From: Streptomyces ficellus | GTDB lineage: Bacteria; Actinomycetota; Actinomycetes; Streptomycetales; Streptomycetaceae | Length of the DNA: 64,000 nucleotides | Direction: 5' to 3' | NCBI RefSeq assembly: GCF_030406405.1 | Contig: NZ_JAUEPL010000028.1 | Location: forward strand, 26,243-90,242 | Shown: one piece after another, positions 23,252-32,810 of the stretch | How positions within the stretch are numbered: position 1 is the first letter of the stretch | Layout: every line of letters begins with the position of its first letter | The notes under the pieces: model-generated | The model's database searches: none | Seen by the model: the letters and a program-made list of their open reading frames with translations, nothing else | Told to the model about the DNA's origin: nothing | Made by a program: the position numbers and the translations under genes

Positions 23252-24718
23252 ATGGACCATTCACAGGCACCCGTGCTCGACGCGCTGGCCGCGTACCACG
23301 CCGACAACCAGACCCCCTTCACCCCGCCCGGCCACAAACAGGGCCGCGGCGCCGACCCGCGCGTCCGAGAGGTCCTCGGGGACGCGGTCTTCCGGTCGGA
23401 CGTGCTCGCCACCAGCGGCCTGGACGACCGAACCTCCTCACACGGCGTCATCGCCAAGGCCCAGGAGCTGATGGCCGACGCCGTCGGGGCCGAGCACACC
23501 TTCTTCTCGACGTGCGGCAGCTCCCTGTCCATCAAGGCCGCCATGCTGTCCGTCGCGGGGCCGCACGAGAAGCTGCTGGTGGGCCGTGACGCCCACAAGT
23601 CCGTGGTGTCCGGCCTGGTGCTCGCCGGGATCGTCCCCGTCTGGGTCGACCCCCAGTGGGACGCCGACCGCCATCTGGCCCACCCGCCGTCCGCCGACGC
23701 CTTCCGCGCCGCGTTCGCCGAGCACCCCGACGCCCGGGGCGCCCTGGTGACGACGCCCACGCCGTACGGCACGTGCTCCGACCTGGCCGGCATCGCCGAG
23801 GCCTGCCACGACCACGGCGTGCCGCTCATCGTCGACGAGGCGTGGGGCGCCCACCTGCCGTTCCACCCGCAGCTGCCGACCTGGGCCATGGACGCCGGAG
23901 CCGACGTCTGCGTCACCTCCGTCCACAAGATGGGCTCCGGCCTCGAACAGGGCTCCGTCTTCCACCTCCAGGGCGACCTGATCCAGCCGGAGGTCCTCGA
24001 AAGCCGCGAGGACCTCCTCGGCACCACCAGCCCCTCCGTCCTGGTCTACGCGGCCCTGGACGGCTGGCGCCGCCAGATGGTCCAGCACGGCCACGCCCTC
24101 TACGACGACGCCCTCGCCCTCGCCAAGACCGTACGGGCGCAGATCGCCGAGATCGACGGCATGCACGTCCACGGGCGCGACGACTTCTGCGGCCCCGGCC
24201 GCGCCTTCGACCTGGACCCGCTCCAGGTCATCGTCGACATCACCGGCCTGGGCACGACCGGCTACCGGATCGCCGACTGGATCCGCGACCACCACCGCGT
24301 CAACCTCCACCTGTCCGACCACCGCCGCACCAGCGCCCAGCTCACCCACGCCGACGACGAACGCAGCGCCGACGCCCTGCTGGCCGCCCTGCGCGACGTG
24401 GCCGCCCACGCGGACGAACTGCGCCCCGCGACCGAGGTGCGGGTCCCCGACCCGGCCGAACTGCGGCTGGAGCAGGTCCTGCTGCCCCGGGACGCGTTCT
24501 TCGGCCGCGTCGAGCAGGTGCCGTGGGAGAAGGCCATCGGCCGCGTCACCGCGGAGATGCTCACCCCGTACCCGCCCGGCATCCCGGCCGCGCTGCCCGG
24601 CGAGAGGCTCAACGCCGACGTCCTGCACTACCTGCGCAGCGGCGTCGACGCCGGCATGGTCGTCCCCGACGCCGCCGACACGGAGGTCAGGACGGTCCGC
24701 GTGGCCATCGAGGACTGA
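23252..24718 (+). CDS. Orn/Lys/Arg decarboxylase family protein
   Basis: A 488-residue PLP enzyme of fold type I. TPFTPPGHKQGRGADP is the family N-terminal signature, STCGSSLSIKAA the phosphate-binding region, VDEAWGAHLPFH the Asp/His pair stacking on PLP, and SVHKMGSG holds the Schiff-base lysine. It lacks the receiver-like wing domain of enterobacterial enzymes, as in Gram-positive SpeA/Cad-type proteins. It would decarboxylate lysine, arginine or ornithine to the diamine. ATG 23252 is chosen because the family N-terminus follows; a start at 23222 is also open. The stop faces the M20 gene 24 nt away. Confidence 0.9.
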   Translation: MDHSQAPVLDALAAYHADNQTPFTPPGHKQGRGADPRVREVLGDAVFRSDVLATSGLDDRTSSHGVIAKAQELMADAVGAEHTFFSTCGSSLSIKAAMLSVAGPHEKLLVGRDAHKSVVSGLVLAGIVPVWVDPQWDADRHLAHPPSADAFRAAFAEHPDARGALVTTPTPYGTCSDLAGIAEACHDHGVPLIVDEAWGAHLPFHPQLPTWAMDAGADVCVTSVHKMGSGLEQGSVFHLQGDLIQPEVLESREDLLGTTSPSVLVYAALDGWRRQMVQHGHALYDDALALAKTVRAQIAEIDGMHVHGRDDFCGPGRAFDLDPLQVIVDITGLGTTGYRIADWIRDHHRVNLHLSDHRRTSAQLTHADDERSADALLAALRDVAAHADELRPATEVRVPDPAELRLEQVLLPRDAFFGRVEQVPWEKAIGRVTAEMLTPYPPGIPAALPGERLNADVLHYLRSGVDAGMVVPDAADTEVRTVRVAIED

Positions 24719-24742
24719 CCCCGCGTCACGACACCAGCGGCC

Positions 24743-26017
24743 CTACAGCCCGGCGGCGGCCTTGGCGCGCAGACACGACCACGCCCGTTCGGGCACCTCC
24801 GTGCGCAGCAGGACATCGGCCGCCGTGCAAGCCAGCGCCTCGGCCGCCGCGAGCATCACCCGCCGCCCGCACGGGCCGGCCGCCGCGGCGGCGAACTGCG
24901 GTGTGTGGTCCGCTCCGTCCGGGTCCATGATGGCGACGAACGGGTGGATCGCGGGCACCCTCGTACTCACGTTGCCGATGTCGGACGACCCCAGGTACAC
25001 GCCGGGAACCGGCTGCGAGAGGCGGATGCCCGCGCGGTCCAGGTGCTCGGCGAACAGCCCGGAGAGCACGTCGTTGTCGCGGAAGTGCTCGTAGCGCCCG
25101 CCGACCCGGGTGACCTCCGCCCGCGTGCCCGTGGCGAGGGCGACGCCCTCCGCGCACGAGCGCACCTCGTCCACCAGCTCCTCCAGCGCCGCCGTGGTCG
25201 CACCGCGCAGCCCGAACAGCCCCTCGGCGTACTCCGGGACGATGTTCGTCGCCCGGCCGCCGTCCGTCACGATGCCCTGGACGTGCGAGCCGGACGGCAA
25301 CCGCCTGCCCAGCACGCCAAGGGTGTTGAACAGCTGGATCAGCGCGCCCAGCGCGTCGATGCCCTCCGTGGGGTTGCCGGTCGGATGCGCGGCCCGCCCG
25401 TGGAAACCCACCCGGATCTGCGCGCTCGCCGTCAGCGGTGCCCACGACCAGCTGTGGACGCCCGGGTGGAACATCAGCGCCGCGTCCACCCCGTCGAACA
25501 GCCCCGCCTCCACCAGCGTGACCTTGCCGCCGCCGCGCTCCTCCGCCGGCGTACCCACCGCCAGCACCGACCCCGCCACCTCCCCGAGCGCGCCGCGCAC
25601 CGCGAGCGCCGCGCCGAGACCGGCCGCCGCGATCAGGTTGTGCCCGCACGCGTGCCCCAGCGACGGCAGCGCGTCGTACTCCATCAGCAGCGCCACACAC
25701 GGCCCGTCACCCGTGCCGGTGCGCCCCACGAAAGCCGTCGGCAGGCCGGCCGTCCCGCGCTCGACCAGGAAACCCTCCCGTTCCAGCTCGCCGGCCAGCA
25801 GCCGCGCCGCCTGGTGTTCCTCGTACGCCTGCTCGGGAGCGCGGTGCAGCGCGAGGCTCACCTCCCACAACCGGTCGGCGCGAGCGGCGATCTCCTTCCT
25901 GATCCGGGCGTGAATCGCGTCCAGGGCGTCCGGGGTCCGCGGGGCGTCCGGGGTCCCCGGGCCATCCGGGGTCCCCGGGCCATCCGGGGTTTGCTGGGCG
26001 TCCGGGGTTTGCGGCAC
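24743..26017 (-). CDS. M20 family amidohydrolase (N-acyl amino acid/aminobenzoyl-glutamate type)
   Basis: A 424-residue metallopeptidase-like hydrolase. The metal motif GHACGHNL, the EERGGGK loop with the catalytic Glu, and the dimerisation domain with GRAAHPTGNPTEGIDAL are clear. Residues 1-33 are a Pro/Asp/Thr tandem repeat (TPDGPGTPD...) coded by tandem DNA repeats at about 25925-26010, so the true start may be further in. It resembles amidohydrolases that cleave N-acyl or p-aminobenzoyl-glutamate conjugates. No signal peptide is present. Confidence 0.87.
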   Translation of the reverse strand: MPQTPDAQQTPDGPGTPDGPGTPDAPRTPDALDAIHARIRKEIAARADRLWEVSLALHRAPEQAYEEHQAARLLAGELEREGFLVERGTAGLPTAFVGRTGTGDGPCVALLMEYDALPSLGHACGHNLIAAAGLGAALAVRGALGEVAGSVLAVGTPAEERGGGKVTLVEAGLFDGVDAALMFHPGVHSWSWAPLTASAQIRVGFHGRAAHPTGNPTEGIDALGALIQLFNTLGVLGRRLPSGSHVQGIVTDGGRATNIVPEYAEGLFGLRGATTAALEELVDEVRSCAEGVALATGTRAEVTRVGGRYEHFRDNDVLSGLFAEHLDRAGIRLSQPVPGVYLGSSDIGNVSTRVPAIHPFVAIMDPDGADHTPQFAAAAAGPCGRRVMLAAAEALACTAADVLLRTEVPERAWSCLRAKAAAGL

Positions 26018-26091
26018 GGGGGCCTCCTTGGGGCGTCGTCAGCACTGGCTCTGCTCCCGCACGTGTTCCACGCCACGGGCGCCCGATTCCT

Positions 26092-27327
26092 TCACGCCTC
26101 GACGGCCGGCCGACGTTCGCCGCCGTTGCCGCTCAGCCGGCGCCGCAGGGCGGCCAGCCGGGGGTGACGCTCCCGCAGCTCGGCCGAGTGCCGGTCCAGT
26201 TCCTGGGTGAGGCGCTCGGTCCGCTTGTCGATGTCCAGCTCGTCGAGGATGCGGTCGATCTCGGCGAGCAGCGCCCCGTGCAACTGCCACTGGCGGGGGT
26301 GTTCCCGCACGTCCTCCAGCAGCAGGTCGGCGACCAGGTCACGGGTCGCCCGGCTGGCGGCCAGGGCCGCGGTCAGCCGTTCCTCGGCGTCCTCCGCGCT
26401 GGCCGCCACCTGAGTGGTGATCAGCCGCGCGAAGCTCTCGATGGCCGTGGCCATCTGCTCGAACAGCTCCTTGAGCGCCGCCGCCACGTCCGGCGGGAAG
26501 AGGGACTCCTCCGTACGGAACTTCGCGAGGTCCGTCAGGGTGCGGGTCAGCACCCGCAGCACCACCGCGCAGATCTCCAGGGTGTCCAGCCCCGTCCGCA
26601 GCACGATCCGGGACAGCAGCCCCTCCCGTACGCGCGGATTGAGCATCAGGCTCTCCTCCGCCTGCCGCAGCGAGGCGTCCACCTCCACGATGTCGTGGTC
26701 CAGCCGCCGCGCCTCGTGCAGCCGGGCCGCCGCGTGCGCGAACGGGATGTGCCCCTCGCCCACCTCGTCGCCCATGGTGCGGAACATGCGGCCCATCCCG
26801 CGCGCCAGCCCGTCGATGGACGCCCCGGCCGACTGCACCCACACCGGAGGCGCGAACAGCAGGTTGAACAGCAGGCCCACACCGGCGCCGATGAGGGTTT
26901 CCAGTACGCGGTGCCAGGCCGCCGACGCCGCCTGGGACACGCCCAGGACCAGCATGGCGCTGATCGCCACCTCGGGCACGAACTCGCTCACCCGCACATA
27001 GCGGCCGATGATCAGCGAGGTGAAGATGGTCAGCCCGAGACTCCACCAGGTCAGCGGGACCAGCGCGGTGAAACCGATGGCGATGAGGACACCCACGACG
27101 ACCGAGTTCACGCGCCGGATACCGGTGGTGAGGGTCGCGTACAGGGTGACCTGCACCACCAGCAGCGCGGTCAGGGGAGCGGTCAGGGGAGCGGGCTGGT
27201 CCGGCAGGACCATCAGGGCGACGACATAGGAGATGACGGCGGCGGCGGTGGAACGCAGTGTCTGCGCCGCGACGGGCTCCGTGGTCCGCCGCACCAGTTT
27301 GATCACGGGTGCTGATACGTCGGGCAT
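26092..27327 (-). CDS. FUSC/aromatic acid exporter-like membrane protein
   Basis: About 411 residues. The N-terminal half has about six hydrophobic helices (AAAVISYVVALMVL, ALLVVQVTLYATLTTG, VVVGVLIAIGFTALVPL and others); the C-terminal half is soluble, charged and helical, ending in a Glu/Arg-rich segment. This is the layout of the FUSC/ArAE group (YccS, fusaric-acid resistance-like), which exports aromatic acids or acts as a mechanosensitive-like protein. ATG 27327 is preferred because GGGGAAAGGG lies just upstream; two earlier starts (27375, 27348) exist. Confidence 0.8.
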   Translation of the reverse strand: MPDVSAPVIKLVRRTTEPVAAQTLRSTAAAVISYVVALMVLPDQPAPLTAPLTALLVVQVTLYATLTTGIRRVNSVVVGVLIAIGFTALVPLTWWSLGLTIFTSLIIGRYVRVSEFVPEVAISAMLVLGVSQAASAAWHRVLETLIGAGVGLLFNLLFAPPVWVQSAGASIDGLARGMGRMFRTMGDEVGEGHIPFAHAAARLHEARRLDHDIVEVDASLRQAEESLMLNPRVREGLLSRIVLRTGLDTLEICAVVLRVLTRTLTDLAKFRTEESLFPPDVAAALKELFEQMATAIESFARLITTQVAASAEDAEERLTAALAASRATRDLVADLLLEDVREHPRQWQLHGALLAEIDRILDELDIDKRTERLTQELDRHSAELRERHPRLAALRRRLSGNGGERRPAVEA

Positions 27328-27394
27328 CCCTTTCCCCTGCCCGATCATGAGCAACTCAGCACACTTGCGCCTCACGAACCGCCCATACGCCCGC

Positions 27395-27419
27395 GTTTGC
27401 GGTCCGCGTCACGTGGTAC
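27395..27419 (+). promoter_or_regulatory. Weak sigma-B-like promoter before the stress SDR
   Basis: GTTT, 15 nt, TGGTAC resembles the SigB consensus with one mismatch in the -10 element. It lies 36 nt upstream of the SDR start codon. Supported mainly by the stress-protein character of the gene. Confidence 0.3.
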
Positions 27420-27454
27420 CGCCAAAGTCCCCGACCCCTTGCCGAGGAGGCACG

Positions 27455-28264
27455 ATGAACCTGCCCGCGAACCGGGGAACCCCGGTCGCCGTCGTCACCG
27501 GTTCCGACTCGGGCATCGGCCGCGCCACCGCCGTCCGCCTCGCCCGCGACGGCATGGACATCGGCATCACCTGGCACGCCGACGAGGAGGGCGCGCGGCG
27601 GACCGCCGAAGAGGTACGGGCACAGGGCCGGCGGGCCGCCGTCACGCACATGGACCTCACCAAGCTGCCCGATGCCGCCGACGCCGTCGAGCGGCTGGCC
27701 CGCGAACTCGGCCGCGTGGACGTCCTGGTGAACAACGCCGGCACCGGCACCGCCACGCCGTTCCTCGACATGCCGTACGAGACGGTGCGGGACGTCCTCG
27801 ACGTGGACCTGATCGGGCCGTTCCTGTGCGGGCAGGTGGCCGCACGCCGCATGATCGAGCAGGGCCGGGGCGGACGCATCGTCAATGTGACGTCCGTGCA
27901 CGAACACCAGCCACGCGTCGGCGCCGCGCCCTACTGCGCCGCCAAGGGCGGACTGGGACTGCTCACGCAAGTCATGGCGCTGGAACTCGCCGAACACGGC
28001 ATCACCGTGAACGCCGTCGCGCCCGGCGAGATCGCCACGCCCATGACGGGCCAGGAGGACGAGGACGTGACGGAGAAGTCCCGGCCGGGCGTGCCGCTGG
28101 GCCGGCCGGGCGACGCGCGCGAAGTCGCGGCGGTCATCGCGTTCCTGGCCGGTGAGGAGTCCTCGTACGTCACCGGAGCCTCGTGGGTCGTGGACGGCGG
28201 CATGCTGCGGATGGGCCCGCAGGCCGGCTCGCACCTGAAGGGCGACGACTGGCGCCGCGTCTGA
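27455..28264 (+). CDS. SDR oxidoreductase, general stress protein type
   Basis: A 269-residue SDR with VVTGSDSGIGRATAVRLA, NNAGTGTATPF, IVNVTSVHEHQPRVGAAPY and CAAKGGLGLLTQ (Tyr/Lys), plus the C-terminal GASWVVDGGM. The SDSGIG loop and HEHQP segment recall the glucose-dehydrogenase-like and stress SDRs related to general stress protein 39. The ATG at 27455 has a GAGGAGG site 4 nt away. It is divergent from the FUSC gene and convergent with catalase. Confidence 0.88.
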   Translation: MNLPANRGTPVAVVTGSDSGIGRATAVRLARDGMDIGITWHADEEGARRTAEEVRAQGRRAAVTHMDLTKLPDAADAVERLARELGRVDVLVNNAGTGTATPFLDMPYETVRDVLDVDLIGPFLCGQVAARRMIEQGRGGRIVNVTSVHEHQPRVGAAPYCAAKGGLGLLTQVMALELAEHGITVNAVAPGEIATPMTGQEDEDVTEKSRPGVPLGRPGDAREVAAVIAFLAGEESSYVTGASWVVDGGMLRMGPQAGSHLKGDDWRRV

Positions 28265-28439
28265 GCGGGCTCCGAGGGCTCTGCGGCTCTGATGGCTCTG
28301 ATCGGGCCTCCGGGCTCTGATCGGGGCTCAGGGCGGGCTCACGGCGGGCTCTGGTCGGGCCTCAAGGCGGGCTCAGGATGGGCTCTGATCGGGCTTCCGG
28401 GCGGGCTCAGGGCGGGCTCCGGGAGGTCCGAGCGGGCGC
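28265..28439. repeat. Degenerate short tandem repeats after the SDR
   Basis: Many imperfect copies of GGGCTCTGATCGGGC and GGGCGGGCTCA follow the stop codon. No gene is visible. The tract probably arose by slippage and ends at a terminator. Confidence 0.6.
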
Positions 28440-28476
28440 GGAAAGGGCCCCGCCGTATGTCGGCGGGGCCCTTTCC
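28440..28476. terminator. Perfect bidirectional terminator between SDR and catalase
   Basis: A 16-bp perfect stem (28440-28455 with 28461-28476) and a 5-nt loop. The arms start GGAAAGGG on one side and end CCCTTTCC on the other, so either strand ends in a pyrimidine run. It serves both convergent genes. Confidence 0.85.
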
Positions 28477-28516
28477 TCCGGGCTCGTCGGGGCCCGTTTC
28501 AGCCGTCAGGTGGGTC

Positions 28517-30175
<1,659 letters not shown>

Positions 30176-30215
30176 GATCCTCGGCTCCTCTGCTGCTTTT
30201 GTCTGACTGCGTCCT

Positions 30216-30265
30216 GATACGTCGCAGTATCCTCCGTTACCCGCCGTTCGGGCGTGCCTAACCGA
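30216..30265 (-). promoter_or_regulatory. Catalase upstream region: dyad and weak sigma-B-like elements
   Basis: GATAC and GTATC (30216-30220 and 30227-30231) form an inverted repeat with a 6-nt spacer. Just upstream on the minus strand lies GGTT, 17 nt, GGGTAA, an imperfect SigB-type promoter. Either would suit stress control. Both are by-eye matches. Confidence 0.3.
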
Positions 30266-30368
30266 CCGGGTCGTCACGGAAGGGATTCTCACGGGAGGGG
30301 GCCTCACGCGAGGGCTCCTCAGGGGAGGGGCCCTCACGCGAGGGGGCCTCACGTGAGGGGTCACTCAT
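30258..30368 (-). CDS. Possible 36-residue SREAP-repeat peptide
   Basis: An ATG at 30368, 9 nt after the metallophosphoesterase stop, opens MSDPSREAPSREGPSPEE... with repeated Ser-Arg-Glu-Ala/Gly-Pro units, coded by a tandem CCTCACGCGAGGG DNA repeat. No good ribosome site is seen, so expression would depend on coupling to the upstream gene. It may be only repeat DNA. Confidence 0.3.
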   Translation of the reverse strand: MSDPSREAPSREGPSPEEPSREAPSRENPFRDDPVG

Positions 30369-30377
30369 GGGGGCGGC

Positions 30378-31181
30378 CTAACGGAACGCCGCCGTACGTT
30401 CGCCCTCCGCGTCCGCGCCGGTCTTCACCCCGCCGTCACCGGCAGCCGGGGCCCCGGCGTGCACGGGCAGGTGGTAGACGGCGTAGGCCCGGCCCAGCAC
30501 CGGCTGGGCGACATTGCGGACCCGTACGCCCTCACTCGTCATGCCGTGCTCGGTGCCCATGTGGGCGTGGCCGTGGATCGCCAGGTCGGCGCCCCCCTCG
30601 TCCACCGCCTCGGCGAGCAGATAGCTCCCCAGGAAGGGATAAATTTCCAGCGGCTCGCCCGCGAGCGTGTCCGGCACGGGCGCGTAGTGCGTCAGCGCGA
30701 TCCGCACCGCGCAGTGGGCCTCCCGCAGCATGGCCAGGGACGACCGCAGCCCGTCCGCGCAGCGCCGGGTGTAGCGGATGAACTCCTTCATCTCCGGCTC
30801 CCCGAACTCACCGCCGCTGCGCCCGGCGAACCCGCCGCAGAACCCCTTCGTCCCCGCGACACCGACCCGCACGCCACCGATGTCCAGCACCGTGCCCTCG
30901 CTCTCCAGGACGGTCACGCCCACCCGGTCGAGTGCCGCCGCGACCTCCTCCTCCTGGTCGCTCTGGTAGTCGTGGTTGCCCAGGACGGCGACCACGGGCA
31001 CGCCCAGCCCCGCCACCTCCCCGGCCACCACCTCGGCCTCCTCGACCGTCCCGTGCCGGGTCAGGTCACCGGCGAGCAGCAGCACGTCCGCGCGCTCGCC
31101 GAGGGTCTCGAAGGCGGGCCGGAGCGCCCCGGCGCTCGTCGGCCCCAGATGGATGTCGCCTACCGCTGCTACTCGGATCAC
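30378..31181 (-). CDS. Metallophosphoesterase (calcineurin-like)
   Basis: A 267-residue enzyme with the five metal motifs: GDIHLG, LLLAGDLTRHG, LGNHDYQ, IALTHYAP and HGHAHMGTEHG. Such enzymes cleave phosphodiesters or phosphomonoesters, for example in nucleotides or nucleic acids, using two metals. The GTG at 31181 overlaps the stop of the BON-like gene (GTGA). It is the third gene of a coupled triad with a BON-like protein and a nucleotidyltransferase, suggesting one shared task. The substrate is unknown. Confidence 0.88.
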   Translation of the reverse strand: MIRVAAVGDIHLGPTSAGALRPAFETLGERADVLLLAGDLTRHGTVEEAEVVAGEVAGLGVPVVAVLGNHDYQSDQEEEVAAALDRVGVTVLESEGTVLDIGGVRVGVAGTKGFCGGFAGRSGGEFGEPEMKEFIRYTRRCADGLRSSLAMLREAHCAVRIALTHYAPVPDTLAGEPLEIYPFLGSYLLAEAVDEGGADLAIHGHAHMGTEHGMTSEGVRVRNVAQPVLGRAYAVYHLPVHAGAPAAGDGGVKTGADAEGERTAAFR

Positions 31182-31432
31182 GACAGCTCCTCCGGGTGGT
31201 CGGGGGCGTCCGCGCAGACCACGACCAGGTCTTCCCGCAGCGGCAGCCCGGCCAGCTCCTCCTTGGCGATGCGCAGGATCTCCTCCCGGCACGACGAGCT
31301 CGACACGGTGCCGTACAGCATGACGCTCGTTCCGCGCTGCTCGATCCGAATGCCGAGCTCCGCGATGTCCTCGCTCGCCAGCCGGTCCCGCAGATGGGCG
31401 ATGCGGTACTCGGCGGTGTCGGCGGCGCTCAT
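31178..31432 (-). CDS. Small BON-like domain protein
   Basis: An 84-residue protein. AEYRIAHLRDRLASEDIAELGIRI and VMLYGTVSSSSCREEILRIAKEE follow the alpha-beta-beta-alpha-beta pattern of a BON domain (helix, then the GxV turn, then helix). BON domains bind lipid or partner proteins. There is no signal peptide, so it is cytoplasmic. Both ends overlap neighbours by 4 nt. The family call is tentative. Confidence 0.6.
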   Translation of the reverse strand: MSAADTAEYRIAHLRDRLASEDIAELGIRIEQRGTSVMLYGTVSSSSCREEILRIAKEELAGLPLREDLVVVCADAPDHPEELS

Positions 31433-32247
31433 GGCTTTGCCTCCCGTGGCTCGATGACGTTCAGACGCTCCAGGAGGTAAAGGAACGCCTCTGGCATCGG
31501 ATGGCCCTCGTTCTCGCGGCGCAGCAGGTCCCAGTCGATCTTCTCCCGCAGCGTCCGCGCGATCGGCAGCACGGCGCCGAAGTCGCAGTGGTGCTCGGAG
31601 AAGGCGGCCAGCAGACTGCCCATGAGGTCGGTCGGCGCCAGCACCGGCATCCGCACCGAGTCCACCGGCAGCGTCTGCGCCCGGTCCAGCAGGTCGTGGG
31701 TCACCGGGTGCCGGGCCAGCTCGAAGATCAGGTCGATCTCCTCACCATGGCTCCTCGCCTTGATCAGCCAGTCCTCGGGCGGGAACCGGACCTGGATACC
31801 GGCGTTCTCCAGGTCCCGCGTGATCGCCTCCGCGTCCTCGCGGAGGATGGCGAAATCGGTGTCGTGCTGAAGGCTGGCCGGAACGCCGTGCGCGTACGCG
31901 GCCACGCTCCCGGCCAGCGCGAAGGGATGGCCGGCGGCCTTGAGCAGGCCCGCCACCTGCTTGGTGGCCTCCAGGATGGACTGCGTACGGTCCGGAGGAA
32001 GGCTGCCGCCGGCCGGCCCCACGCCGCCGCCCACCGCGGGGCCCACCGCTGGGCCCACCGCTGGGCCGCCGCCCACCGCTGCGCCGCCCACCGCCGGACC
32101 TCCGCCCGTGGCGGGGCCGCCGGCCATGACCGCGCCCAGGAGCGCGCCGTGGGCGTCGCCCTCCACAGCTCTTCCCCCTGCCAGCCGCAGGCCGGCCGGC
32201 TCGTCGGGCCCGCCCGGCTGGGTGGCGTCTTGCGAGTGGTTCCTCAC
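31429..32247 (-). CDS. Nucleotidyltransferase-fold protein with a Gly/Ala/Val-Pro repeat N-terminus
   Basis: A 272-residue protein. FALAGSVAAYAHG and LQHDTDFAIL give the GS and DxD motifs of the nucleotidyltransferase fold, followed by EEIDLIFELA with a third acidic residue. The C-terminal part is helical, as in the AbiEii/DUF6036-like and aminoglycoside-type minimal enzymes. Residues of about 40-80 are GGPAVGG-type repeats coded by minisatellite DNA (about 32010-32130), so the annotated start is uncertain. It heads the triad with BON-like and metallophosphoesterase genes. Confidence 0.7.
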   Translation of the reverse strand: MRNHSQDATQPGGPDEPAGLRLAGGRAVEGDAHGALLGAVMAGGPATGGGPAVGGAAVGGGPAVGPAVGPAVGGGVGPAGGSLPPDRTQSILEATKQVAGLLKAAGHPFALAGSVAAYAHGVPASLQHDTDFAILREDAEAITRDLENAGIQVRFPPEDWLIKARSHGEEIDLIFELARHPVTHDLLDRAQTLPVDSVRMPVLAPTDLMGSLLAAFSEHHCDFGAVLPIARTLREKIDWDLLRRENEGHPMPEAFLYLLERLNVIEPREAKP

Positions 32248-32418
32248 GGGTGCTCCGTCCTCCTCGTCTGCCTGCGCGGGGCGTCCGGGTACCCGGGCTG
32301 TGCTTCTTTATGGCTCGGATTTCCCGGGAGGGATTCTTGGCCGGGCGGGCCGGGCGGGCCGGTGGGCGGCTTGTGCGGCGAGCGGTGGGGCCGCGGCGGG
32401 CCGCGTGGGCGGCGTGGG

Positions 32419-32586
32419 CCGGTGGCGGTGGGGCGGGGCCCCTCCGGGCTCGTCTCCTCGGGGTCGGCGGCCTTGGGTCTCCTGGATGGGAGCCCCTGCT
32501 TCGCCTCCCCCAAGCTCTCGGCTTCGCTCGAGCAGGGGGGACCCCCATCCCCTGCGGGGACGACCCTGCACGGCCCCACCCCGGCC
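32419..32586. repeat. Dispersed repeat, copy B (inverted relative to copy A)
   Basis: As reverse complement this matches 4440-4571: 33 bp are identical (32554-32586 with 4440-4472), and the GACGAGCCCGGAGGGG block follows in the same order. Copy B has about 50 bp of extra sequence in the middle. The 563-bp gap 32248-32810 holds no gene; it is this element plus the tandem repeats beside it. Confidence 0.75.
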
Positions 32587-32689
32587 GTACGCCGGGTGCG
32601 GGCCGGTGGCCTGCGGGGTCACGCTGCGGTTGTGTGCCGGGTGGGGCTGGTGGTTGGGGGGGCGTGCTTCGGCCGTACGTCGGGTGCGG

Positions 32690-32790
32690 GTCGGTGGCCT
32701 GCGGGTCGTGCTTCGGGTGGGGGTCGGTGGCCTGCGGGTCGTGCTTCGGGTGGGGTCGGTGGTTTGCGGGGTCGTGCGTCGGGTGCGGGG
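32690..32790. repeat. Tandem repeat, about three units of 32-33 bp
   Basis: Units start at 32690, 32723 and 32755 and share GTCGGTGGCCTGCGGGTCGT followed by a GCTTCGGGTGGGG tail; the third is diverged. Looser copies extend left to about 32600. Related CCGACCCGCAGCC sequence also flanks copy A near 4420, so the tandem block seems part of the same composite element. Confidence 0.7.
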
Positions 32791-32810
32791 TGGTGGTCCG
32801 TTGGATGGCC

